Shown here piece after piece: positions 33,340-44,665 of a DNA stretch of 64,000 nucleotides. Source of the DNA: Ignelater luminosus (lineage: Eukaryota; Arthropoda; Insecta; Coleoptera; Elateridae); NCBI GenBank assembly GCA_011009095.1, contig VTPC01000874.1:72410-136409 (forward strand), written 5' to 3'. The notes below the pieces were generated by a model. It worked only from the letters and a program-made list of their open reading frames with translations. It did no database searches and was not told where the DNA came from. The position numbers and the translations under genes were made by a program. The stretch's first letter is position 1. Each line of letters opens with the position of its first letter.

Positions 33340-34684
33340 TACTGGTGTTTTATTATTTTCTTCTTAGATAAAAGTTTCCTAATTAATTGTTAAACTGCCT
33401 TGATACTATAATCCTGAGATTCTTATGTCCAAAATATCAAACTTTCTGACATCAAGATAAATGTGTGATTGCTTTTCCAAATTCAATTTATCGATCAATC
33501 AATTATCAAATTCTCATAGTAATTTTCTAATTTTTAATAATTTTTAAAATCTTCTAACAAATGGAATTTCATTTTTTTTATTTTCATGTAAAGCTGCAAT
33601 CTCCTTAAAGTAATTTTGTTCTTTTTAATATTTTTACAATTACTTTGTGGTTTTATCAAATAATTTTATTTGTTGAGTTGTTTACAGTTTAAACAAATAT
33701 TTATAACTAGATACCTACATTATCATTCATTGCATGGATATAAAAATTATTTTTAATCTTACGTTTATTATATTTTTCTTTTGTGTCAGCTAATATGTAT
33801 TTTTCCACAGTATTAGAAAATTCACCATTATTTACATAACTAAAAGGATAATTTATTACAGTATATAACAATATTTATACAGTGTGAAAGATAAGATAAT
33901 AAGGTTCTTGACTGTTTTTATTATACAATTTTGGTTAGTGGTTTCTTAGATTCTTCCATCATTTATTTAATTCGCACTTAAGAATTTAAACTAATATGAT
34001 GTAGAGTGCATTCAATTTGTTATCTTTGTAGTAAATCAACCTACTAGTTGAATTTTTTTTTTACTGTGCACTTACTTCTATGTAGTGCTGAAGAAGTTTC
34101 TCCCAAACTAGTAGCATATGATTAACATATTCCCATTTACCACTACAGTCTTTCTGTAGGTTTCTTGTTGTTGATTATAGAGGAATTAAGATAATCTAAG
34201 GGTAACTAATATTGGTGAAGATCAAAAATGTATTTAGTTCAGCCATCAGCCTTTTTCTATATCTTAAATGATAAAATCTTTACAGATCATATTAAATAAA
34301 CAATCTTAGGACAGTTAAACACAAGAAAAATTACATGCAAAGATAATAACACATTTAATAAGTATAAAACAATTTCAATAATTTGTTTTATCAATATATG
34401 CAAACTTTGAGTGCAAGTAGTTTAAAAACTGTACAGATGGTTCCAGCCAAGTATCTTATCATTATACTTATCATGTCTTGCTTTAAAGCATGCTATTTCT
34501 AAACAACCCACACTTGTTTATTTGTGCATAAATGAAAAACACAGACAACTACTGAGAATTTTATCAATTTTTATCACCCATTAGTGATACAATACATAAC
34601 TAACATTATTCAATAACACTTTAAGTGCTTTTTTATTACAGTTGCGAGTGAGTATTTAAAAAAATAACTATTAACAAACTTAAA
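33340..34684. other. Intergenic AT-rich stretch before the EcKL2 pseudogene
   Basis: I see no coding segment or repeat ends. The array promoter block (GTGGAAGGAGAA...TATA) found before EcKL3-7 is not visible here. Confidence 0.4.
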
Positions 34685-35954
34685 ATGTCTGCTAAAACAT
34701 CAGATTTGGTAACAGAGGAAGTGCAAGTTCACATAGAAGAATTAATTAAAGAAATAGGCATCACAAATCACACAAAAGATATTTCACCAGGTTCGGCTCT
34801 TGGTGAAAATTTTTTTGGTATTATAGCTAGAATTACAGTGAATGGTAAAGATAAAAGTGGTGAAAATAAAGTTTTACGTTTTATTGTAAAGAGTGCACCA
34901 AGAAATGAAGTGATTCGTGCTACTGCTCCAGTTCGAAATGCTTACAATCGTGAGATTTACATGTATAGTAAGGTCTTTCCATAATTTGCAAAATTACAAG
35001 AGAAAAGGGGGATTTTAAAACCATTTAAATCAATCCCAAAGTTTTATAAATGGAAGATATGAATGAAGCATTGATTATGGAAGACATGAAAGAATTAGGT
35101 TTTGAATTATAATCATGCTTTGTTGGTAATAAGAGAATACGGCAAATACCATGCACTTTCCTATGCTCTAAGAGATCAAAAGCCAGAGATATTTCAAGAA
35201 ATCTTTGACAACACACAAGAATCTTATTATAAGTTTATTCACTCTGAAATAATAGAAAACATGTTCAAAGTATATCACGAAAGGGCTCTTAAATCGCTTG
35301 ATCCAGTCAAAGATAAAATTGCTTATGACAAGTTCAAAAAGTTTCAAGAAAACCTGTTCGAAATGGCCAAAAATGCTACACAACCTGGACCAGCTGGAAA
35401 ATATGCTGTTATTGGACACGGTGATTGTTGGTCAAACAACATGTTGTTTAAATACAACGTAAGTTTCTTCTAGTTAATGTTTTTAACAGAAGGTAACACT
35501 TGTTAACCTTTTACAGAGTTCATCAAAACCACATCCACCTTCTGAAATTTGCTTATTAGATTGGCAGCTAGCACGTGCAGGTTCTCCAGCTCTTGATTTA
35601 GCTTACTTTATATTTACTTGTACGGATAAACCATTACGTGATGGGCATTATGATCATTTAATACAGGAATATTATGAGAGTTTATCATCTTTCTTACGCG
35701 AGCTTGGAAGTGATCCAGATAAATTGTTTCCGTTTGAAGTTCTACAGGAACATCTGAAGAAATTTTGCATTTTTGGCTTGTTTATAGCTATAACCATTGT
35801 TTATGGAATGAGTAGCGAAGCGGAAGATATTCCAGATATTCACAACATGACACAGTTAGAAGAATTGAATTTTGAAACAAGTAACATACAAAAGTATTAT
35901 GCAAGAATACGAGGAGTTGTGCTGGATTTTATTAAGTTTGGTTATGAATTTTAA
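34685..35954 (+). pseudogene. EcKL2, broken EcKinase-like gene
   Basis: The copy opens at an ATG at 34685 (MSAKTSDLVTEEVQVHIEEL) and keeps the two-exon layout: intron 35459-35516 and second exon 35517-35954, which is intact to the stop (SPALDLAYFIFTC ... FIKFGYEF). Exon 1 is damaged: an in-frame TAA follows YSKVFP at 34982, a deletion of about 7 bases follows KFY near 35050, and a deletion of about 26 bases follows ELGFE near 35108. The two deletions sum to 33, so the frame is regained before ALLVIREYGKYHAL. The catalytic HGDCWSNNMLF and LLDWQLARAGSPALDL are kept. The tail of exon 2 also lacks about four residues compared with other copies. Polyadenylation signal AATAAA at 35973. It could make no full protein without the stop being bypassed. 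Confidence 0.85.
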
Positions 35955-36454
35955 AACACTAAAATGAAGAAAAATAAAATGCAATGATTGTTAATGATAA
36001 AATCAAAGGAAAATTATAAAATTGTGTGTTAGCTCGGTTAACTAATACAGGGTGCCCTTGAAATGAAATAAAGTATTAAAACAGTTAAAATTATGGCTAG
36101 TTTCCCAGCAAACACAATTATATCGTAGCGATATCAGTGCGAGTTACATAGCGTACTGCGCACATGTGCGTTATGTATAACGCGTAATGTCAGAAACACA
36201 GTACGAGTTGCAGTACATTGCGATTACGTACCGATTGTTACATGCCGACGACATCCATCGTGCTTCAGACTAGGTGTATGCTTGTTGGTACATCGTCATA
36301 ATTTTATGTGAATACATCGCTCTAATATCTATGTTTCAATGTACCTGTTTCGTTTAATTTTAAAAGACTATGTAATATGCTAAATTACGTATTCGTTACG
36401 TCTACATTGTTACATTGTTAACATGTAATAAAGAGTATGCCCCATTAATTAATT

Positions 36455-36654
36455 AAAGTCTGGTCTTTCTACCTCCTTGTAAATTTATCGTCCACGTAAC
36501 CCAAAACATTTTTCCAAGCTTCCGACCAATTTATTCTAGTCTATAGAGGTCAATTAGTCAAAAGTTAATACAACATATTGACCTTGGCCAAGTAAGAAAA
36601 GTCTCAAGTTATCTGACCGATAAATTTATAAGGAGGTGGAAAGACTAGGCCTTA
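36455..36654. mobile_element. MITE of about 200 bp
   Basis: The left end (TTAAAGTCTGGTCTTTCTAC, then CTCCTTGTAAATTTATCG) and right end (CGATAAATTTATAAGGAGGT then GGAAAGACTAGGCCTTAA) are inverted repeats of about 38 bases with a few mismatches. The ends border TTAA, a possible target site. No coding part. Confidence 0.6.
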
Positions 36655-36659
36655 ATCTA

Positions 36660-38900
36660 GGTGGTGCAAAAATTTCAAAATCTCTTAAATCATTCAAATT
36701 TGTTATCAAATAGACCTGTAGTTTAGGAATACTGCCATTCCGTTTTTAAACAAAAGTAAGAATTTGGAATTAAAGTTGAGAAAAGATCAAGGACATACAT
36801 TGCGAAACGAATAGCCTAGTAATACAAGTAATTTAAATGATATTACACAGTACTTTATTTTTGAAGGAAAATGCATTAAAAGTAATACTTGGAATAAAAG
36901 TTTTATTAAATTTTTTTAAAAAAGAAAAAATATAAAACAATTCCAAAACACATTAATTCGTTTTTGTCCCTCGTCCCTCGGAACAAAATTGCTCAATTTC
37001 TGAAAAACAAAACAATTTATATATGCGAGCTATAAATATTACGATAAAAAGAATACCTTTGTCCGATATTCATCGTCTTGGTTCCACCCATTCGGAGATT
37101 CCCACGTTGACGCAATCACGAATAACCACGAATAACAGCAAATTCGTTGGTCAGAACATTTTTTTAAATTCTGTAGATCTTGCCTTTAGAGCCAACTCCA
37201 TCGATCTTACATAAAAAGAGTTTCTAGAAAAAAAAAAGAAAACGAATGAACAAAAATAATTATGTGTAACAAACAAATCCGCATATTCTTTATTTAATTT
37301 TCCAATTCTCCAAAACTTTTTTTTTGTATCTATTGGCAGCATTTGCTCTACCTCTGATCTTTGATTGATTGATTAATCGTAATATCAGAATTTAAAATTT
37401 TAGTATCGCTAAAACTACTTGTGTTGCTATTATTGTCATTGATGCTATTGTTTCTTTCATAGTAGTATTGTTTTCAATTTTGCCAAAGATTTTATTATGG
37501 TTGTCATTTTTATTATTGAATAATTGTAATTTATGTTTCGCTTTCATAATATTTTTGCTCTGCCCTAATCTACGGTACTTTTGTCTAGTGGATAAAGTAC
37601 TAAAAAGTTTTTACTTTATTCTTTTAGACATTTCGCTTGCAGTAAATTGTTATCCTTAAAAATACAAGAATCAGTACAAATACTACATATTACTAATTTA
37701 AACTTACCTATTAACGACACTAAACCAGACAAATTTGCACAAAAACTGCGGAATACTGTGGAATGAATTTACTCGAACCGAACGAAGGCAGGGCACCAAA
37801 TCAGTGGTGTTCTTTGAAGAATTTATTGTTTAGATGCAGACGGGCTAAATACTTTTATTACATTCTTAGAAAGGACCATGTCCCTCTCCTTCTCATTTGT
37901 AAAGTAAACACAAAATTTTCCTAAAAACGTCTAAGAAGGAAGTCATAAATTTTGTTTGAAATCCCTTTCACATTGACAGGTGATGAGGAGAATCAAGCAT
38001 ACTTTAAAATAACGGGATATTATTCACTATTATTTTTTTCATGCCTGCCTTTAAATAAAGAAATATTGATTTTTACCGCTTTACTGCTTAAGTCGTCCAA
38101 TATATGTAGTAAAGTTTCACTTCAGAATAAGTACATTGTGTAAAAATTTATTATTATTTATCATCTTGGAATGGTCTCTACCTGGTCAGGCGCTTTTGTG
38201 CGGGGCGTAATCTGTAAAAGATCCACTTCACTGTGTGATTTTTATATAGAAAATACTATAGTTACATAAATATTGCTGCGGTTTTTGGCCATACAGCAAA
38301 ATCAAGTAAAATTTTAGAGATCGAAATTGCCCAAAAAATTATGAAAATAAGAAGTTATTTCTATGTTAATTTTGTTTATCACTTTATATTTTAAGACTTA
38401 ATTTATGTTAGAATTCAACACTATTTTAATATCATCTATATTATTTTACGGCTTAAACATGTAGAAAAAAGCATAAGAGATTTAATTGCAAAAATTAAAA
38501 ATGACTTTAGATTAGTATTTTTGTGAGTATTCCTGAAGAAATGAACTTTAAAAAGTCTGGATCGCGGTTGCTGTGGAATTTTAGTCATGTCTGAGATTAT
38601 ATTCTACAATAAATTTTGACAGATGTCAGTATAATTTTCTTATGAAATTATAACTTTATAAGAAACGTCATTATGAAGAAATTGAATGTAGAATATAAAA
38701 ATATAATTATTTCAGACATGTATAAAAAGATTATTTACCAAGAATTAGCGCATAAAGATTTGAAAACGTAACGTCAGTTGGGCGACCAGTGTTCTAAATA
38801 GTTAAGATCTTCTATAAATCAAGTCTATGTAAAACAAGCATTATTGTTACGTCATTAACATTTATCATATAAGTATATGCAGAAGTATGTAACAAATACA
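36660..38900. other. Gene-free stretch
   Basis: Short open frames here have no recognisable family features and no supporting splice or promoter context. The composition changes little from the flanks. Confidence 0.4.
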
Positions 38901-38914
38901 GCGTATACCCTACA

Positions 38915-39150
38915 TCTACCAGATGTGATTGCAATTACGACTTTGCAATGTCATAGCATTGTCGTCTACCACATGTATTCGAAATTACGCGCTGCCGACG
39001 TAGTTTGAATAATCCTTTGCGATGTCGTAGTCTTGACGTCCCAGCTACACTTTATACCTGATATCTACCTGATGTGATTGAAATTACGCGCTGGCGATGT
39101 AACTTGAGTACTCCTTTGCGATGCCATAGTATTGACGTACCAGCTACATC
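38915..39150. repeat. Short tandem array of a unit of about 70 bp
   Basis: Three diverged units follow one another: each has GAAATTACGCGCTG (or a variant), then CCTTTGCGATG and a GTCTTGACGTCCCAGCTAC-like end. The first unit is shorter. The stretch is richer in CpG than its surroundings. Related GCGATATC and GTACTGCG phrases appear at 36120-36260. Confidence 0.6.
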
Positions 39151-39647
39151 GATAAGATGTAATCGAGAGATGTAGTGCTCGTTCTTTTGTTGGTATGTAT
39201 CTGTTACATTAATGTGTTTACTGGGTCATGCTAGACGTTAAAGTTGTATATCCTCTGCATTTTCCGTCATAGAAAACGCTACTATAGTTTATAACATCAC
39301 TTGCTGATGTGGGAACACCCTGTATAATAACTATTCAGATGCGTATTTATTACTTGTACATAGACATAATAATATATTAACATATCTGTAAATAGATTTC
39401 GATATTCTAGTCATTACATGCCATTTCGACACCCTACCCATGTTGCCGTTTAGACTTTTAAAAGAGATTGCAGTGTTAGGAAACGACCCCATTCTAAAAT
39501 ATTGCATTTTAACGAACTGAAAATTGATGCTTGCAGCAAAAATCTTATTATTGGCAATGCTGTACAAGCACTGTGAGCCGACTCGTATCTGAATTTTCTT
39601 ATTTGATAAATTATCACTGTCAATCACTATCAATTTGTCATAATTTT

Positions 39648-39985
39648 AAATGGTTATGCCGCGAAAGCTGAATATACGAAAAGGTTTCTAAATCGTCGCC
39701 CGCCGTCAGCAAACGTATTTAGAAGATTGGATCGGCGGTTCAGAGGCAGGTCAAATGCTGGTGCTCCGCGAACTCGTGTTAACCCTGAACGAGAAGAACA
39801 AATTTTATAAAGTGTTTCTGAAGAACCTGGAAGTAGTACACCAGTAAACACTGACGTCGGTGATAGTACAAGAGGAGTTGCTCGCCGATTTAATATTCCT
39901 AGTAATGCATCGTGCATAATGTTTTAAAAGCAGGGTTTTTTATATCCATACCACTTTCGTACTGTTCAGTCGTTAACAACTAAAA
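39648..39985 (+). pseudogene. IS630/mariner-like transposase fragment, N-terminal part
   Basis: The plus strand reads AKAEYTKRFLNRRPPSANVF, RRLDRRFRGRSNAGAPRTRV, NPEREEQIL, stop, SVSEEPGSSTPVNT, then GVARRFNIPSN and LYPYHFRTVQS. This matches the DUF4817-type helix-turn-helix arrangement (YPNRRxPSxxVFxRLxxR ... VEENPGTSTRxIA ... YPYHxxxVQ). GC content is higher than nearby. The catalytic part is missing. Confidence 0.7.
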
Positions 39986-40020
39986 ATGATTATCAAAGTC
40001 GCATTAACTACTCCAACAGA

Positions 40021-40610
40021 TCGACCCAAAGTCAGTTGATTGTGGTACCAAGTACCTACACCAAACAAAAGACGATCGCAAATTGAACTCAATACCGATT
40101 TTCTTTCCGTTAGAGGCGCTGTTTTTCTAGATTAAATTTGACAACTTTAAACGTCAGTTTGAGGTTATTAAAATTTAAATGTTAGAAAAAAGTAATTATT
40201 AATGCCTTGTTGTTGTGTATTCTTTATTCTTTGCAAAGTTTGTATGAGCAGGTGAATATTTTCTATTACCTCGTCGTCATCTTCATCACTTTCACAATTA
40301 TGTTTTTATAAATTGCTGTGAAACAGATTTCGTAGTGGTTGCAGAACCGTTTCTGAATAAATCGAGTTAACCCAAATAACTGTATCATTTAATTTGTATG
40401 ATCAGATCAGAAATACAAGTTAAGTTTCCGAAAACGCATTATTTATTACTTTTTTCCAAGATTTAAGATTGAATAACCTCAAACTTGTTAAATTTACTGT
40501 AGATCAACAGCGCCTCTAGCGGAGAGAAAATCGTTATTGAGCTCAATTTGCGATCGTCTTTTGGTTGGTGTAGGTACTTGGTACCACAATCAACTGGCTT
40601 TGGATTGACC
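40021..40610. mobile_element. Long-inverted-repeat MITE, about 590 bp
   Basis: The left half (AAAGTCAGTTGATTGTGGTA, CCAAGTACCTACACCAAAC, AGACGATCGCAAATTGA, TAGAGGCGCTGTT) is mirrored by the right half (AACAGCGCCTCTAGCG, TTGCGATCGTCTTTTGG, TGTAGGTACTTGGTACCAC, CAACTGGCTTTGGATTG). Each arm is about 200 bases or more and they agree at most positions. No coding part. A one-arm relative lies at 31635. Confidence 0.75.
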
Positions 40611-40756
40611 TAAATCCAAAATCTAGATACCCATGGTAAGTTGCGTAAATGGTACTTCTCATTTTGTTAGTATCAAAATAAAAATTTATTAATGAAAAAT
40701 GTTAAACAAAATGTTTATTTGTTAATATAGCCTTTTTAATCTTACAAATAATCTAA

Positions 40757-40910
40757 ATGAACACACTAATGTTAACATTAATATTCAACAAATACACAAA
40801 GAAAACTATGTCGTGTGACAGTTTTCAAACCAATTGTTTCAAAACAAAGTCAGTGGTGTAAACATACAAAAAGTGATTTATCTCATACCAATATAAGCAA
40901 CCAAAAAGAA
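40757..40910. repeat. Interspersed repeat (same family as 13089-13250)
   Basis: Carries the same ordered phrases as the intron 14 copy, including AATTGTTTCAAAACAAA, TCAGTGGTGTAAACATAC and TTTATCTCATACCAA. Confidence 0.6.
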
Positions 40911-43080
40911 AAAATTCAAAAATTGGCCTAAATATTGAAAGTTTTTTATTATAAAATTTAAAAAGTACTTGAATATAAATTACATTTAAGTATAATAGAA
41001 CATAAATGAAATTTATTAAAATAATTTATTGTTATTATTATTTTATATTATTTATTTTTTCATAATAAATTTGTATATTATACTTATTTAATATTGTGCA
41101 ATAAGTAGCCTTTTAAATATTAAAAATTAGATCCTTGGTGCCTAGAAATCCGCTCTTTGGTAATCACCAGGGAATACCCAGAGGTATATTTCATTAACCT
41201 TTATCATTTACTCTTATGATGTAACAGTTAAATACATTAATTTTTTTATGCAGGATGACGGTAATATCAAATATTAAAAACAAGAAAAATAGAAAACTCA
41301 AGTTAACCACTAATAAAAAAGTTTAGAGGTAATGTTTAAAAGATTGTTATCTTTCAATGATCGTGATCCTTTCTTATTTTTTATTAATACCAACTTACAA
41401 AACTTTACAGGAAAATAATAATTGCAACAAATTCAGCAATAAATAAGAATATTATTCTTGTTCAACAATAGTAGGTGTAGTTTTAGATTACGTCAGTAAC
41501 CTGTACAAAAATTTTATTACATAATATTGCTAAATGATTTTGTTGTTTTTTTGTGGCTGTTGTTTATATTTATTCTGAACCTCACTAATGAGTACAAATT
41601 TCATGAATGGATAATTTTTGAATATATTTGAAGGTTAAACAAACATAAAAAAAGCAAACAAATTATTTAATCATTCGAATATTATGTTTTCTAAAATTTT
41701 TTTGTTATTATTTTATTATCGTTTATAAAATCTTCTTTATAAATTTTAATGCATACATTCCCAATCCTTACATGAAGAGATAAGAAATGTAAAGGATATG
41801 TTAATGCCACTCAGAAATGTTATACAAACAGAATCATTTTAATTTAATTAAGTTCACCTTTTGTTATTCAATTTTACACTTACATTGATGTACCTACTAC
41901 AAATAGTGTCGAAATAAATATAAAATTTAATACTAATTTATTTTTTATGGTACAGTACTTAACATAAACTATATTGTGTTGTGGAATAATAAGTTTTGCG
42001 ATAATATTCTACATGGTTCTCATTAATCATTTTAATATAATGAAATAATGATGAATCAATAATACATCGTTAATATTCTTGAAACGTTTATGTTTATACT
42101 GGATATTCCACCTAAGATTCTCTTGCAACTTTATTATTTATCAAGTTAAAATAAAAACAATTCTTTTTGGCACTAAGTGCTCTCTTAGTTAATTCTGTTT
42201 TCTTTTAGTTAACAGAGTATTCTTGTATTTGCATATTATTATTTTAAGTGGATTTTACAATATATATTTAATTCCTTGTAGAATGAAAAGTATACACAAT
42301 TTGTGTTGTAGTATAGTATTCAGCAACAAATATGACTTTGATTGAATAAAAAGAAAGGACTTTGCGGGATAAGCGCCGATTTTCGGTTTCGTTTTTGCAC
42401 ATAATTGCTAGATAACAGCCTAGCAACCACATGCAATTTAAGGGGACCAAAGTCTTTTATTTACAAATTCTATTTAATATTTTTCAAGTTGAAAATTGAC
42501 AATTTGTCTACACTTCTTAAATAATATAAAATTACAATTCACAGTATTAGTCACAAGGACACCCAGTATAATAAGTAGAGGCAGATGTGTAATTGTGTAT
42601 ATAACATTATTTGATTTGCATACATAATTAACGTTGTGACACTTCCTGTACGACAATGATTAATAACAATTGCTTCTATTTACTCTTTACTGGTTTATAT
42701 TACTTTAAGATAATACCTTTTCAGTATAATAAACGTTTTATATTTTCTAAGAAAAATATTTAATAAATGTAAATTACAACTTAGCATAACGTGAATCTGT
42801 TTTATTATAGTATAATTATGAATGCACTTATTAGTATGTATCTTGAAAAATATTCTAATAGCATAAAACATGCTAAACAATTCAGATAAAAATTATTTAA
42901 TCAATTTTTAATTTTTAATTAGTCATTCAAATACTAACAGAGATTAAATTTTGCAAATCAAAATATAGACACCTTTCAAATTGTTAACTATAAGATTTAA
43001 TATTTTAAAAAATGTAAAAAACAGCAAGTGTTTTCAAAATAATTCTTAAAAGCTTTTGTCAACATTTTGCAATCTGTGGA
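40911..43080. other. AT-rich gene-free stretch before the EcKL array
   Basis: No coding segment, inverted ends or family repeat recognised. Strongly AT-rich with many short homopolymers. Confidence 0.4.
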
Positions 43081-43144
43081 AGGAGAACTAGATGTCCATT
43101 AAAATCTCCAGCAATTAGTCATGCATGTAGAAGTGGGGATATCC

Positions 43145-43151
43145 TATAAAA
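43145..43151 (+). promoter_or_regulatory. TATA box of EcKL3
   Basis: TATAAAA in the context GGGGATATCC-TATAAAATG, 187 bases before the ATG. The block CTGTGGAAGGAGAACTA about 65 bases upstream and TTGATAGCAACTCTTCT downstream recur at matching places before EcKL4-8, marking a shared promoter. Confidence 0.6.
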
Positions 43152-43331
43152 TGCTGTTGGATTGTAGATAAATTTTTATTCTTGATAGCAACTCTTCTGC
43201 AGGTCACACAAGTGATAAACTTCAAACAAATCGACTAATCACAAATATTGTTTTGTCATTTTTATCCAAGGTGCTTTTCTTATTACTATTGTGGGTGTGT
43301 ACACTTTAAAAAGAAAACTAATAAAATTAAA

Positions 43332-44665
43332 ATGCCTGATGAAACAGCAACCAAAAATGATGATTTGATAACAGAAGAAGTGCAAGGCCATGTGGAAAAA
43401 TTAATAAATGAATTGGGCATTACAAATCACACAATAAATATTTCTCCAGGTTCAATTCATGGTGATAATTACCTCGGCATCATTGCTAAAGTTACAGTGA
43501 ATGGTGAAGATAAAAATGGTGAAAATAAAGTTTTACATTTTATCGTAAAAAGTGCACCAAGAAATGAAGTGTTTCGCTCTATTGCTCCAATTAGAAAAGC
43601 TTACGATCGTGAGATTTACATGTACAGTAAAGTTTTTCCTGAATTTGCAAAATTGCAAGAAGAGAGGGGGATTTTAAAGCCGTTTAAATCAACAGCAAAA
43701 TTTTATAAATCGACCATGGAAAATGCAAATGAAGCCTTGATTATGGAAGATATGAAAGAATTAGGTTTTGAGTTGCGTGATCGACATGAACCATTAAATT
43801 ATAATCATGTTTTGTTAGTAATGAGAGAATATGGCAAATATCATGCACTTTCCTATGCTTTACGAGATCAGAAACCAGAGATATTTCAAGAGATATTTGA
43901 TAACGCTCAAGAAATGTTTTTTAGTAGTTATAACCAATCTGATATAGCAGACAAAGCAGCTAAAGAACATTTTGAAAGAGCCCTTAAGGCCTTTGATCCA
44001 GTTAAAGATAAAATTGCTTATGACAGATTTAAAAAGTTTCAAGACAACATGCAGGAAACTGTGAAAAATCTTTTACAATCTGAATCAGCTGGAAAATATG
44101 CTGTTATTGGACACGGTGATAGTTGGGTAAACAACATGTTATTTAAATATGATGTAAGTCTTTCTTTAGGTTGATTTCTGTAATAGAAAGTATAGTAGCC
44201 TTTAACACTTTACAGAGTACTTCAAGACCACATTCGCCGTCTGAAGTTTGCTTATTAGATTGGCAGCTAGCACGTGCGGGTTCTCCAGCTCTCGATTTAG
44301 CTTACTTTATATTTGCTTGTACAGATAAACCGTTACGTGATCAATATTATGATCACTTAATACAGGAATATTATGAAAGTTTGTCATCATTCTTACGTGA
44401 GCTTGGAAGTGATCCAGATAAATTGCTTCCATTTAAAGTTTTGCAAGAACACTTGAAGAAATTTTGTGTTTTTGGCATGTACATGGCCGTAATGGTTCTT
44501 TATGTAATGAATAGTGAAGTAGAAGAGATTCCAGATATTCATAAAATGACAGATTTGGAAGAATGTATGGAAGAATGGAGATATGAAACAAAAAATATAC
44601 AAAAGTATTATGAAAGAATTCGAGGGGTTATATTGGATTTTATTAAGTTTGGTTATGAATTTTAA
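43332..44665 (+). CDS. EcKinase-like protein EcKL3
   Basis: Exons 43332-44153 and 44216-44665 (62 bp intron, gtaagt...tacag) encode 423 aa. The ATG at 43332 (MPDETATKNDDLITEE) is chosen by alignment with the other copies; the frame upstream of it is leader sequence. Key parts: GSIHGDNYLG (phosphate loop-like), FIVKSAPRNE (candidate ATP-binding Lys), MEDMKELGFELRDRH, HGDSWVNNMLF (catalytic Asp and Asn) and LLDWQLARAGSPALDLAYF (metal-binding Asp). All motifs are whole, so it should be an active small-molecule kinase of the EcKinase family; the substrate is unknown. Polyadenylation signal AATAAA at 44801. Its 3' part from about 44004 is duplicated downstream as the 3' part of EcKL4. Confidence 0.93.

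Noticed and set aside
36048-39322. A 3.3 kb element bounded by CAGGGTG and CACCCTG with TA at both sides
   Set aside because: Only seven terminal bases match, CAGGGTG ends are common in this DNA, and the interior contains no transposase; chance or two separate elements explain it as well.
43248-43331. N-terminal extension of EcKL3 (and like extensions of EcKL4-6)
   Set aside because: The extra residues come from leader sequence without an ATG and all copies agree on the later ATG.
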